Shown: in pieces, positions 1 through 8,425 of the stretch
How the letters are laid out: the number at the start of each line of letters is the position of its first letter
Position numbering within the stretch: position 1 is the first letter of the stretch
Source of the DNA: Haloactinopolyspora alba
GTDB taxonomy: Bacteria; Actinomycetota; Actinomycetes; Jiangellales; Jiangellaceae
Reading direction: 5' to 3'
DNA: 64,000 nt
Assembly: GCF_003014555.1 (NCBI RefSeq)
Contig: NZ_PYGE01000013.1
Span: 1-64,000 of the forward strand
Position numbers and translations under genes: made by a program
The notes under the pieces: model-generated
Databases searched by the model: none
Seen by the model: only the letters and a program-made list of their open reading frames with translations
Told to the model about the DNA's origin: nothing

Positions 1-71
1 AGTTCACCGGCCGGGGCAGCCGCGAGCGCCTGCACCACGGTGACCAGCCGATCAACCTCAACCGAACCCAT
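1..71 (-). CDS. 5' end of a gene cut by the window edge
   Basis: Reading leftwards from an ATG at 71, an open frame of 23 codons runs off the window edge. It begins MGSVEVDRLVTVVQALAAA, a hydrophobic, helix-forming start. Nothing upstream looks like a strong ribosome binding site. N-termini of this style occur in actinomycete DUF222/HNH proteins, but too little is visible to assign a family. The start is inferred only from frame and composition. Confidence 0.3.
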   Translation of the reverse strand, partial: MGSVEVDRLVTVVQALAAAPAGE

Positions 72-201
72 GTCCGAAACACTACCGCCCACCACCGACA
101 ACGTCCGCCCTCGACATCGGCTCAGCAACATCCAGGCGAATCCGGCCGCATGACCATGACTGCGGCGGCCCACGCCGCCGAACGGGCCCGGGAGCGACCG
201 G

Positions 202-1260
202 TCAATCGGCGGAACCGGGTACGCCCAGGCCCGCCAGCACGGCGGCGGCGTTTCCGGTCCGTTCGTACAGCACGGCTCGCCCGGCCCGGCGGCGGCTGAG
301 CAGGCCGGCCTCATGGAGTTTCCGGACGTGGTAAGAGACCGTGGCCCGGCTCAGACCGTGCCGGTCGGCGAGCTCCGCCGTCGACCGCGCGGTGGCCAGA
401 TCCGCCAGCAACGCCGTCCGGCGGGCGCCGACCAGGCCGGACGCCTCCGTCAACGGTACGGGCTCGGACCAGACCCGGCCGCGTCCGTGTGCCGGATAGC
501 CGACCATCGCGTGCCCGGAGCTCCCTCGCCACGCTGCCGGCCGCGGCAGGAACACCGACGGGGTCAGGATGAGCCCGGAGGCGCATCCGAGCCGCATGTC
601 GTACGGGTGGTCCAGGGTGACTCGATCGTCGTCGTGCTCCAGCGACGTGTGCAGGCCGGCGACGATCCCGGACAGCCCGGTCCGGCTCGCGCGGACGGCA
701 TGGTGGCGCACGTCCTCGTCGAGCACTCGACGCACCGCGTCCCACGCGTCCGACAGGACCACCGTCCAGCAACGGTGCACCTCGTTGATCACGCAGGCGA
801 GTAACGCCTCCGCTCCTCCACCGTCGAGAACCGCCGCGATCGCGTCCGGCAACGGCGCGCGTGGATCCTGCCCGGGCGCGCTGCCGGTCACCTCGAGCAC
901 TTCCGCCGGCGGCTCGCCGATCCGGAACGCCAGTTCGAGCTGGGCCCGGACGCGGTCCGCGGGAGCGGCGGCAACCGCCGCGAGTTCGTCGTCGAACGAC
1001 GGCTCGTACCGATCCGGCAACGGCACCAGGAAGTCGGGCACGTACCACGACTCGTGCTCCACGAGGGCCAGCAGGACGGCGAGAGACGAGCGATCGACCA
1101 GCCGACGGGTCCGTTGCACCCAACGCCTGGCGTACGGAGCCCGGTCCGGGTGAGTCAGCACCTCCAGGGCGTCGTTGAGCTCGACGAGCCGCGACAGCGC
1201 GAACCGGGAGTGAGCGAGCCCGTACGGGCCGAGTTCGAACGTGATCACACGGCACCCCAC
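202..1260 (-). CDS. ArsR-type winged-helix regulator with DUF5937-like N-terminus
   Basis: A 352-residue protein. The last 70 residues or so carry a winged helix-turn-helix of the ArsR kind (TALLADLATARSTAELADRH, then SRATVSYHVRKLHEAGLLSR). The long N-terminal part resembles the DUF5937 region found before such domains in actinomycetes. It probably acts as a cytoplasmic repressor. It lies divergent to a secreted metallo-hydrolase gene at 1410, and a short inverted repeat sits just before its start codon, consistent with autoregulation and control of that neighbour. The ligand is unknown. Family assignment is by recognition; the target is inferred. Confidence 0.8.
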   Translation of the reverse strand: MGCRVITFELGPYGLAHSRFALSRLVELNDALEVLTHPDRAPYARRWVQRTRRLVDRSSLAVLLALVEHESWYVPDFLVPLPDRYEPSFDDELAAVAAAPADRVRAQLELAFRIGEPPAEVLEVTGSAPGQDPRAPLPDAIAAVLDGGGAEALLACVINEVHRCWTVVLSDAWDAVRRVLDEDVRHHAVRASRTGLSGIVAGLHTSLEHDDDRVTLDHPYDMRLGCASGLILTPSVFLPRPAAWRGSSGHAMVGYPAHGRGRVWSEPVPLTEASGLVGARRTALLADLATARSTAELADRHGLSRATVSYHVRKLHEAGLLSRRRAGRAVLYERTGNAAAVLAGLGVPGSAD

Positions 1261-1268
1261 CCGGCGAG

Positions 1269-1284
1269 TTCGAGATCGTTCGAA
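1269..1284. promoter_or_regulatory. Candidate operator of the ArsR-type regulator
   Basis: TTCGAGATCGTTCGAA has arms TTCGA/TCGAA around a 6-base spacer. It lies 9 to 24 bases upstream of the regulator start codon, within the 149-base divergent region. Position and symmetry suggest autoregulation. No binding has been shown. Confidence 0.4.
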
Positions 1285-1409
1285 TCCTTGGCGCGCCGAC
1301 GGCGGGCCGAGGTCGACTCACCGTAGCGCTGACCCGTCCGGCACCCGCGTTGCGCACCCCCGGACGGCACGCGCCGCCGCTGTAGGAGAGCCGAGGAGAG
1401 GGGACCACC

Positions 1410-2354
1410 GTGGGTCACGTCCGTACCGCAATCGATCGACGAACCTTGATGATCACCACCGCGCTGGCCGGGACCAGCGTCCTGACCACGACACCAGCCG
1501 TCGCCGCCGGACATCGTTCCGGGGGTGTGGCGATCACCCGGTCGGTGGGAGCGATCCAGGTGATCTGCCTGCTCGACGCCTCCGGACCGTTCACCCTGAG
1601 CTCACCCGCCACGGCGTTTCCGAACGCCACCGAGGCCGACTGGTCGGCGGCCCGCCTGATCGACCCGGAGGCCTTCGGACCCGACGGCAGGTGGCATCTG
1701 AGCTTCCAGTGTTTCGTCGTCGCCGGGCCGGGAAGCCGGATCACCCTCGTCGACACCGGCGTGGGGCCGGCCGGCAGCCCGGCGTCGAGCTGGGCACCGG
1801 TTCCCGGACGGCTCCCGCAGGCGCTCGCAGAGATCGGGGTCGACGTACGGGACGTGGACCTCGTCGTCCAGACTCACCTGCACTCCGACCACATCGGCTG
1901 GGCCGTCCACCCGAGTGGGGAGCCGGTCTTCCCCCGAGCCCGCTACGTCGTCCAGCGCGCCGAGATCGCTGCGCTCGAAGCTGCGGGCAGTGCGCTGGTG
2001 CCGTACGTCGTGGACCCGCTGCGCCGGACCGGGCAGCTGACCGAGGCCGACGGCCGGACCCGGTTGGCCGGAGGGCACGGCCGATCCGGTCACCGGATCA
2101 CCGCCGTGCCCACGCCCGGGCACACTGCCGGCCACCAGTCCGTCGTGGTCGACGACCAGGGCGCGCGGATGGTCATGACCGGAGACGTGCTGGTCCACGC
2201 CGTCCAACTGGCGAACCCGGCGGTGACGTATCAGTACGAGGGCGACCCGGAGCTCGCGCACGCGACCCGTCGCACGCTTCTGAACGATGCCCGCCGCCGT
2301 CACGCCGTGCTCGCCGCCGCCCACCTCAACCGCCCGTTCGTGAACGTGTGCTGA
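1410..2354 (+). CDS. Tat-type exported MBL-fold metallo-hydrolase
   Basis: A 314-residue protein with a metallo-beta-lactamase fold. The zinc motif HLHSDH is at about residues 156-161, and further ligands are likely in the PTPGHTAGH and TGD segments. The N-terminus has DRRTLM followed by an Ala/Thr-rich hydrophobic stretch ending near TPAVAAG, which looks like a twin-arginine signal with cleavage around residue 33. The GTG at 1410 is preceded by AGGAGAG at a suitable distance. The family includes lactonases and related hydrolases; the substrate cannot be told. It faces away from the ArsR gene and may be its target. Confidence 0.8.
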   Translation: MGHVRTAIDRRTLMITTALAGTSVLTTTPAVAAGHRSGGVAITRSVGAIQVICLLDASGPFTLSSPATAFPNATEADWSAARLIDPEAFGPDGRWHLSFQCFVVAGPGSRITLVDTGVGPAGSPASSWAPVPGRLPQALAEIGVDVRDVDLVVQTHLHSDHIGWAVHPSGEPVFPRARYVVQRAEIAALEAAGSALVPYVVDPLRRTGQLTEADGRTRLAGGHGRSGHRITAVPTPGHTAGHQSVVVDDQGARMVMTGDVLVHAVQLANPAVTYQYEGDPELAHATRRTLLNDARRRHAVLAAAHLNRPFVNVC

Positions 2355-2389
2355 CGGGGGTTCGGGCGGCGCCGCGCCTCTACGGGGAC

Positions 2390-2465
2390 CCATCACGAGG
2401 CGTTGACACGCATCACCAGGGCTGCAGGGGTGGTGACGCATGGAATTCCATGGTGAACGTGGTCA
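2390..2465. repeat. 76-bp dispersed repeat, copy 1
   Basis: This stretch matches 51219-51294 over 76 aligned bases with no gaps and about seven mismatches. It contains a hairpin (GCATCACCA ... TGGTGACGC, one mismatch in the arms) and the palindrome CATGGAATTCCATG. It begins 35 bases after the stop of the metallo-hydrolase gene, so it could serve as that gene's terminator. Its family is not recognised. Confidence 0.65.
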
Positions 2466-2560
2466 ATCTCCAAGCCGCGGAACCGGGGGTGGAGGGCCGT
2501 GTACACTGGGCTTGGTCAAATCTTGGACGAATTCAGCGGGAGCCAGGCATGTCGCCGCGT

Positions 2561-2581
2561 CACGGTCAGCCACTGACCGTG
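2561..2581. promoter_or_regulatory. Inverted repeat upstream of the MFS gene
   Basis: CACGGTCAG-CCA-CTGACCGTG is a perfect 9-bp inverted repeat with a 3-base centre. It lies in the 302-base stretch between the dispersed repeat and the MFS start at 2768. It could be an operator for the transporter gene or a weak terminator. Nothing else convincing was seen in 2466-2767. Confidence 0.35.
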
Positions 2582-2767
2582 GGCTCCACCGTCCTTCCGG
2601 CGAATCGTAGGCCGCTGCACCGGCAGTTCTCGGCCGCGAACCTTCCCGCCACACCCCTCACCACATAACGACACGCGCCGGGACCGACGCCGTGCCCGGT
2701 AACGAGAACAACGCGGAGTCGACCAGCGACGCCGCACCATGAGCGAGGAACAACACGAAGGAAGAGT

Positions 2768-4078
2768 GTGACCGTTACTGCTACGACGTCCCGGCGCACG
2801 TCACCACTGAGACCGGGCGGGTTCTACGGCTGGCACATCGTGGTGGGCTCCACGGTCGCGCTGGCCGCCACCGGTCCCGGTCAGACCGCGGGCGTGTCGG
2901 TGTTCATCGACCCGCTCATCGTCGACCTCGGGGTGTCCCGGTCGGCGATCTCCACCGCATACCTGATCGGAACGTTGTGCGGCGCGTTCACGCTGCCGTG
3001 GATCGGACGGGCGCTGGACCGTTACGGCGTGCGCCGCACCATGGCCACCATCGGGCTCGTGTTCGGCGCGGTGCTGATGCTGTTGGCAACCGCCAGCGGG
3101 ATCGTCGGGCTCACGGCCGGGTTCGTCGGCATCCGGATGGCCGGCCAGGGCGCGCTCGGGCTGACGGCCACCACCGCGACGGCGCTGTGGTTCAGCCGCC
3201 GGCGCGGCACCGCGACCGGCATCGTCACCGCCTTCGGAGCGATCGGGATCTCGATGACCCCGCTGCTCATGGAGGGGTTCGTCGCCGAGCACGGGTGGCG
3301 CACGGCGTGGCTCGTCGAAGGGTTGGCGATCTGGGCGATCGTCATCCCGCTCGCGTTGCTGGGCATGCGTGACCGGCCGGCGGATCTCGGTCAGCTGCCG
3401 GACGGCGCACAGGCACCGGAACCCGGTGAAACCCATGAGCACGTCGAGTGGGGCGTGACCGTCCGCGAAGCCGTACGCACACCGTTCTTCTGGGTCGTGG
3501 CCGGCGGGGTCGCCGCGTGCGGGCTGCTGTCCACCGCGATCAACTTCCACCAGATCAGCTTGCTGTCCGAGCGCGGGCTCACCACGGCCGAGGCGGCCGG
3601 AAACTTCCTGTGGCAGACCATCGCCGCACTGCTGGCGACGCTGGCCACAGGCGCGCTGTCCGACCGCGTCAAGCCGCGTTGGCTGATCGCGGCGTCGATG
3701 GTCGCGCTGGCCGGCAGCCTGGTGCTGGGGAGCCGGGTCGAACCGGGTCTGTCGGCCATCGCCTTCGGTGCGCTGCTCGGCTCGGCCGGCGGGGCGATGC
3801 GCGCCCTCGAGGCCGCCACGTTCCCCCGGTACTACGGCACCACGCATCTGGGGTCGATCCGTGGCATGGTGACCGCCGTCAGTGTCGGCTCGACGGCGTT
3901 CGGCCCGCTGCTGTTCTCGGCAGCACACGAACTGACTGACGCGTACACGACGATCCTCGTCGCGACCGCGCCGATCCCCCTGGTCATCGCCTTCACCGCG
4001 TTCGTGGTCCGCCCACCCTCCCTCGCCCCGCACCACGACAGCACCAGCACCAACACCAGCACCGATACGAATCCATAG
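2768..4078 (+). CDS. MFS transporter, monocarboxylate/oxalate type
   Basis: A 436-residue membrane protein with about 12 hydrophobic segments in two halves. FYGWHIVVGS near the N-terminus and a basic loop between segments 2 and 3 (GRALDRYGVRRT) are typical of the OFA/monocarboxylate branch of the major facilitator superfamily. A short polar Thr/Ser/Asn tail follows the last helix. The GTG at 2768 follows GGAAGAG. It lies 12 bases before prfC in the same direction, so the two may be co-transcribed, although no functional link is evident. The substrate is unknown. Confidence 0.8.
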   Translation: MTVTATTSRRTSPLRPGGFYGWHIVVGSTVALAATGPGQTAGVSVFIDPLIVDLGVSRSAISTAYLIGTLCGAFTLPWIGRALDRYGVRRTMATIGLVFGAVLMLLATASGIVGLTAGFVGIRMAGQGALGLTATTATALWFSRRRGTATGIVTAFGAIGISMTPLLMEGFVAEHGWRTAWLVEGLAIWAIVIPLALLGMRDRPADLGQLPDGAQAPEPGETHEHVEWGVTVREAVRTPFFWVVAGGVAACGLLSTAINFHQISLLSERGLTTAEAAGNFLWQTIAALLATLATGALSDRVKPRWLIAASMVALAGSLVLGSRVEPGLSAIAFGALLGSAGGAMRALEAATFPRYYGTTHLGSIRGMVTAVSVGSTAFGPLLFSAAHELTDAYTTILVATAPIPLVIAFTAFVVRPPSLAPHHDSTSTNTSTDTNP

Positions 4079-4090
4079 GATCGACATCCG

Positions 4091-5677
4091 ATGCCAACAC
4101 CAGCCACCACGGCCGACGTCGCCGCCGAGGCCAACCGCCGGCGCACGTTCGCCGTCATCAGCCACCCGGACGCCGGCAAGTCCACCCTGACCGAGGCCCT
4201 GGCGCTGCATGCACGAGTCATCGGCGAAGCCGGCGCCGTGCACGGCAAGTCCGGGCGCAAGTCCGTCATCTCCGACTGGATGGAGATGGAACAGGCCCGG
4301 GGGATCTCCATCACGTCCGCCGCGCTGCAGTTCGAGTACGCCGGCAACGTGATCAACCTGCTCGACACCCCTGGACACGCCGACTTCTCCGAGGACACCT
4401 ACCGGGTGCTCGCCGCCGTCGACTGTGCGGTCATGCTGCTCGACGCCTCCAAGGGGCTGGAGCCGCAGACGCTGAAGCTGTTCGACGTCTGCCGGCACCG
4501 CGGCGTGCCGGTCGTCACCTTCGTGAACAAGTGGGACCGGCCGGGCATGCACGCGCTGGAGATCGTCGACCAGCTGTCCGAGCGGATCGACCTGCAGGCC
4601 ACGCCGATCAACTGGCCGGTCGGCGAGGCGGGCTTCTTCCAGGGCCTGCTCAGCCGCACCGACGAGACCATGACGACCTTCGAGCGTGCTCCCGGCGGCG
4701 CACGAGCCGCCACCGAGTACGTTCTGACCGGCGCCGAGGCGAAGGCCGAGTACCCGGACGAGTGGAGCACCGCGCTCGACGAGGTGTCGCTGATGGACCA
4801 CCTCGACGTGGAGTCGTTCCACACCGGGTCCACCACGCCGATGCTTTTCGGCGCCGCGGTGGCGAACATCGGCGTGCGCCAACTGCTCGACACACTGGTC
4901 GAGCTCGCGCCGGCGCCGTCGGCGCGCGTGGATGCCGACGGGGTTCCCCGCGCGGTGGACGCGCCGTTCTCCGGCCTGGTGTTCAAGGTGCAGGCGGGCA
5001 TGGACCCCGCGCACCGCGACCGGCTGGCGTTCGTCCGGGTGTGCTCCGGGCGGTTCGAGCGCGGCACCGTCGTCACCCACGCGGCCACCGGCAAACCGTT
5101 CGCCACGAAGTACGCACGCGCGATGCTCGGGCGCGACCGCGACACGGTGGACGACGCCTTCCCCGGCGACATCGTCGGCCTGGTCAACGCCACCGCGCTG
5201 ACGGTCGGCGACACCCTGCACGCGGAGGGATCCCGGGTGGCGTTCCCGCCGATGCCGTCGTTCTCACCCGAGCACTTCGCCATCGCGCGCACCACCGACA
5301 CCGGCAAGGCCAAGCAGTTCCGGCGTGGCATCGAGCAGCTCGCCGAGGAGGGCGTCGTGCAGATTCTGCACTCCGACCGCCGCGGCGACGGCGCCCCGAT
5401 GCTGGCGGCCGTCGGGCCGCTGCAGTTCGAGGTCGCCACGGCGCGGCTGAAGCAGGAGTTCGGGGTGCCGGTGGCGCTGGACACGTTGCCGTACAGCCTG
5501 GCGCGGCGCACCAGCGCCGAGCACGTCGCGCTGCTGAACGGCGAGTCCGGGGTCGAAGTGACCGAGCGCCGGGACGGGGCGCTGCTGGCGCTGTTCCCGG
5601 ACAAGTGGCGGCTCTCGTCGGTCGAGCGCCGTCACCCGGACGTGCACCTCGAGCCGTTGGTCGCCGGGACGCAGTGA
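4091..5677 (+). CDS. prfC: Peptide chain release factor 3
   Basis: A 528-residue translational GTPase of full length for RF3. It shows the P-loop HPDAGKST (residues ~22-29), switch II DTPGHADF and the guanine-specifying NKWD. The C-terminal half carries the EF-G-like domains with the RF3-typical QFRRGIEQLAEEGVVQ. RF3 recycles RF1/RF2 from the ribosome after termination. The ATG at 4091 fits the start of homologues. The gene is convergent with the G6PD-like gene, with only 13 bases between the stops. Confidence 0.95.
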   Translation: MPTPATTADVAAEANRRRTFAVISHPDAGKSTLTEALALHARVIGEAGAVHGKSGRKSVISDWMEMEQARGISITSAALQFEYAGNVINLLDTPGHADFSEDTYRVLAAVDCAVMLLDASKGLEPQTLKLFDVCRHRGVPVVTFVNKWDRPGMHALEIVDQLSERIDLQATPINWPVGEAGFFQGLLSRTDETMTTFERAPGGARAATEYVLTGAEAKAEYPDEWSTALDEVSLMDHLDVESFHTGSTTPMLFGAAVANIGVRQLLDTLVELAPAPSARVDADGVPRAVDAPFSGLVFKVQAGMDPAHRDRLAFVRVCSGRFERGTVVTHAATGKPFATKYARAMLGRDRDTVDDAFPGDIVGLVNATALTVGDTLHAEGSRVAFPPMPSFSPEHFAIARTTDTGKAKQFRRGIEQLAEEGVVQILHSDRRGDGAPMLAAVGPLQFEVATARLKQEFGVPVALDTLPYSLARRTSAEHVALLNGESGVEVTERRDGALLALFPDKWRLSSVERRHPDVHLEPLVAGTQ

Positions 5678-5690
5678 CGACGCGGGCCGG

Positions 5691-7094
5691 TCACGTGCCC
5701 GGCGGCCCCGCGGACCCGGCCGGGTACTCCTCCATGGGCACGGCACCGTCCGACCACGCCGCCAGCACCGGTTCCACGATCCGCCAGCACTCCTCGGCCT
5801 CGTCCCCGCGGACGGTCAGACCGGGGTCGCCGTCGATGAGCGCGCGCAACACCAGGCTGTACGGGCCGGGACCCGGCTCGTCGAGTTCCGCGGTCAGCGT
5901 CCGCCGGCGTGGGTCGCCAGGCGCGTCACCACCGTTGGTGTTGACCTCCATGCGGATGGCGTCCGGGGCGAGCGACAACCTGAGCACCGTGGGCGGCGTC
6001 CGTGGGCCGAACAGCGCCGGCTCGGCGGGACGGAACCGCACGACGACCTCACGCCGGTCCGCGCCCAGCGCCTTGCCGGTCCGCACCCGGAACGGCACTC
6101 CCCGCCAGCGCGTGTTGTCGACGGTGAACGTGACCTCCGCGAAGGTCTCGGTTCCCCGCGAGGCGTCCACGTCCGGCTCGTCGACGTAGGCGGGCACCGA
6201 CTCGCCCGACGGCCAGCCGCCGGCCGTGTATCTCGCCCGGCGGCTGCGCGTACGCATCTGGCCGGGCTCCGGCGGGCGGACCGCACGGAACAGCTCGGCG
6301 CGACGGTCGCGCAGCTGCCGTTCGTCCAACCCGGACGGCGGCTCCATCGCCACCATCGCCAGGATCTGCAGCAGATGGTTCTGGATCATGTCCCGCAGCG
6401 CGCCGGCCCGGTCGTAATACCCGGCCCGGCCCTCGAGCGCGACGGTCTCGTCCCACACGATGTCCACCGCGTCGACGTTCCCGGCGTTCCAGACGGGTTC
6501 GAACACGCGGTTGGCGAACCGGAAGCCGAGAAGGCCGAGCACGGTCCGCTCGGCGAGCACGTGGTCGACCCGGAAGACCTGGTCCTCACGGAACTCGCGG
6601 CCGATCAGAGCGTTCAGGCCGGCCGCATCGGCCCGGTCGACACCGAACGGCTTCTCCACCGCCAGCCGGCTCCCCGTTGGCAGCTCCACACGGCTCAGCG
6701 CCTCGATGGCGGACTGGAACAACGTGTTCGGCAGCGCCAGGTAGACGGCCACCGGCCCGGTCTCCGCCGGTATCGCGGCGCGCACGTCGTCCGGCTCGGT
6801 CGCGCTGCCGCGGCGGTAGCGCAGCCGCCGGCACAGCTCGTCCCGGGCGTCGGCCGGGACCTCCGCCGCGTGTTCGGCCAGCTCCGTCGCCGCCGTCCGG
6901 CGGTACGCGCCGTCGTCGAGAGCGTCGCGGTCGACGGCGATGATCGACCCGCCGTCGGGGAACCGGTCGGCGGCGACGAGCTCCGCCGCGGCCGGGAGCA
7001 GGTAACGCATGGCCAGGTCACCACAGCCACCGAGGACGACGATGGTGTCGACGGGGGTGGACGCGGCCGCGCGTGTGCCGTCGTCGGCCGGCAT
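5691..7094 (-). CDS. Glucose-6-phosphate dehydrogenase-like enzyme, short divergent paralogue
   Basis: A 467-residue relative of G6PD, shorter than the usual 490-515. EKPFG (substrate-binding Lys) and FRFANRVFEPVWN are conserved. The nucleotide motif reads LGGCGDLAMRYLLPA instead of GASGDLAKRKL, and the region around the catalytic His reads RVDHVLAERTV instead of RIDHYLGKE. The start at 7094 is chosen because GGGGAGGTGG precedes it; longer frames would run into ung on the other strand. It may be a real dehydrogenase with altered specificity. Transketolase is 10 kb away, so there is no pentose-phosphate cluster here. Confidence 0.8.
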   Translation of the reverse strand: MPADDGTRAAASTPVDTIVVLGGCGDLAMRYLLPAAAELVAADRFPDGGSIIAVDRDALDDGAYRRTAATELAEHAAEVPADARDELCRRLRYRRGSATEPDDVRAAIPAETGPVAVYLALPNTLFQSAIEALSRVELPTGSRLAVEKPFGVDRADAAGLNALIGREFREDQVFRVDHVLAERTVLGLLGFRFANRVFEPVWNAGNVDAVDIVWDETVALEGRAGYYDRAGALRDMIQNHLLQILAMVAMEPPSGLDERQLRDRRAELFRAVRPPEPGQMRTRSRRARYTAGGWPSGESVPAYVDEPDVDASRGTETFAEVTFTVDNTRWRGVPFRVRTGKALGADRREVVVRFRPAEPALFGPRTPPTVLRLSLAPDAIRMEVNTNGGDAPGDPRRRTLTAELDEPGPGPYSLVLRALIDGDPGLTVRGDEAEECWRIVEPVLAAWSDGAVPMEEYPAGSAGPPGT

Positions 7095-7209
7095 GGAACC
7101 ACCTCCCCACCAGGCCGGAGCACGTGCCTGCCCGGCCGGTCGCCGGACCGGGAGCGGCATACCGTGACCGCGCCTCACAACCGGCGAGATGACCATTACA
7201 GTGACCGCC

Positions 7210-7887
7210 ATGACTGCGCAACCGCTGCACGAACTGGTGGATCCCGGCTGGGCACGCGCGCTGGAACCCGTCGCCGGGAGGATCACGCAGATGGGCGAGT
7301 TCCTCCGCGCCGAGATCGCAGCCGGACGCGGCTACCTGCCCGCCGGCGAGCACGTCCTGCGGGCGTTCACCCAGCCGTTCGACGACGTCCGGGTGCTGAT
7401 CGTCGGGCAGGACCCGTACCCGACTCCGGGGCACGCGGTCGGCCTCAGCTTCTCTGTCGCGCCCGACGTCCGTCCGTTGCCGCCGAGCCTGGTCAACATC
7501 TTCCAGGAGTACTCCACGGATCTCGGCTACCCGACGCCGAGCACCGGCGATCTGTCGCCGTGGGCGGACAACGGCGTCCTGCTGCTCAACCGTTCGCTCA
7601 CCGTCGCACCTCGGTCACCGGCCTCACACCGTGGCAAAGGGTGGGAAGAAGTCACCGAACAGGCCATCCGGGCGCTCGTCACTCGGGGCACACCGTTCGT
7701 CGCCATTCTTTGGGGACGCGATGCGAGAAACCTTCGGCCACTTCTTGATAACATTTCGTGCATCGAATCCCCGCACCCGAGCCCCATGTCGGCCCGGAAC
7801 GGCTTCTTCGGGTCACGCCCCTTCAGCCGGGCGAATGAGCTGCTCAGCGCCGCCGGCGCGACACCGGTGGATTGGAAGCTCCCCTGA
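7210..7887 (+). CDS. ung: Uracil-DNA glycosylase, family 1
   Basis: A 225-residue enzyme that excises uracil from DNA. It has the family-1 motif GQDPYP (catalytic Asp) and the DNA-intercalation loop HPSPMSA. The ATG at 7210 is preferred to the in-frame ATG at 7189 because it gives [14 protein letters not shown], the N-terminus typical of actinobacterial Ung, and a family-like length. It is divergent from the G6PD-like gene with a gap of about 115 bases. A hairpin with a T-run follows 127 bases after the stop. Confidence 0.95.
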   Translation: MTAQPLHELVDPGWARALEPVAGRITQMGEFLRAEIAAGRGYLPAGEHVLRAFTQPFDDVRVLIVGQDPYPTPGHAVGLSFSVAPDVRPLPPSLVNIFQEYSTDLGYPTPSTGDLSPWADNGVLLLNRSLTVAPRSPASHRGKGWEEVTEQAIRALVTRGTPFVAILWGRDARNLRPLLDNISCIESPHPSPMSARNGFFGSRPFSRANELLSAAGATPVDWKLP

Positions 7888-8013
7888 GGCGAACCGTTCA
7901 CACAGTGGGATTCGCCCTTGTGCGACAAGCGTTCGGTCATCGTATGCTTCCCGGCGCGGGCTCAAGGTGGTACTGTTCCAGCGGTTGCAGTAACAGTTCC
8001 TCGCACGTCCTTG

Positions 8014-8047
8014 AACGCCCGTGGGATGTTATCGCGGGCGTTTTTCG
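8014..8047 (+). terminator. Rho-independent terminator between ung and the cold-shock gene
   Basis: AACGCCCG (8014-8021) pairs with CGGGCGTT (8035-8042) and a T-run follows at once. It probably ends ung transcription, or may act in the leader of the cold-shock gene 100 bases downstream. A second small inverted repeat, ACTGTT...AACAGT, lies about 25 bases upstream of it. Confidence 0.7.
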
Positions 8048-8145
8048 CTTCTCTGTGCCCAGCACTGTGGTAGCGGGAGACGGCGGCAGCAACCCGGAGT
8101 CGCACGGTGCGGCTCCGACACCGTCCCTGTAGGAGGACACGGCAC

Positions 8146-8349
8146 ATGGCACAGGGAACCGTCAAGTGGTTCAACGCCGAGAAGGGCTTCGGCTTCATTG
8201 CACAGGACAACGGGGAGCCCGATGTCTTCGTGCACTACTCGGCAATTCAGGCAGACGGATACCGCACGCTGGACGAGAACCAGCGGGTGGAATTCGAGAT
8301 CACGCAGGGCCCGAAGGGCCCGCAGGCGGACATGGTCCGCACGGTCTGA
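8146..8349 (+). CDS. Cold-shock domain protein
   Basis: A 67-residue single cold-shock domain with the nucleic-acid-binding motifs KGFGFI (RNP1) and VFVHY (RNP2). Such proteins bind single-stranded RNA and DNA and prevent secondary structure. AGGAGG at 8131-8136 lies 9 bases before the ATG. A strong hairpin follows 17 bases after the stop, so the gene is likely monocistronic. The long untranslated stretch upstream is usual for csp genes. Confidence 0.95.
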   Translation: MAQGTVKWFNAEKGFGFIAQDNGEPDVFVHYSAIQADGYRTLDENQRVEFEITQGPKGPQADMVRTV

Positions 8350-8366
8350 GTAACCTGACAGCACTG

Positions 8367-8397
8367 CTGCCCCCGCACCGATTCGGTGCGGGGGCAG
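8367..8397 (+). terminator. Terminator of the cold-shock gene
   Basis: CTGCCCCCGCACC pairs perfectly with GGTGCGGGGGCAG around a 5-base loop, starting 17 bases after the stop codon. There is no long T-run, as is common in high-GC actinomycetes. It may act in both directions, since the next gene converges on it. Confidence 0.8.
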
Positions 8398-8425
8398 TGG
8401 TGTCTGCGGGTCCATGTCTCCAGTG

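Noticed and set aside
2500-2540. TTGGTC/TTGGAC pair as a sigma-70 promoter or GntR operator of the MFS gene
   Set aside because: No matching -10 box and poor symmetry.
2801-5221. 806-codon open frame on the minus strand
   Set aside because: It lies antisense to the MFS and prfC genes; its Arg/Gly/Val-rich text is the usual shadow of high-GC coding DNA.
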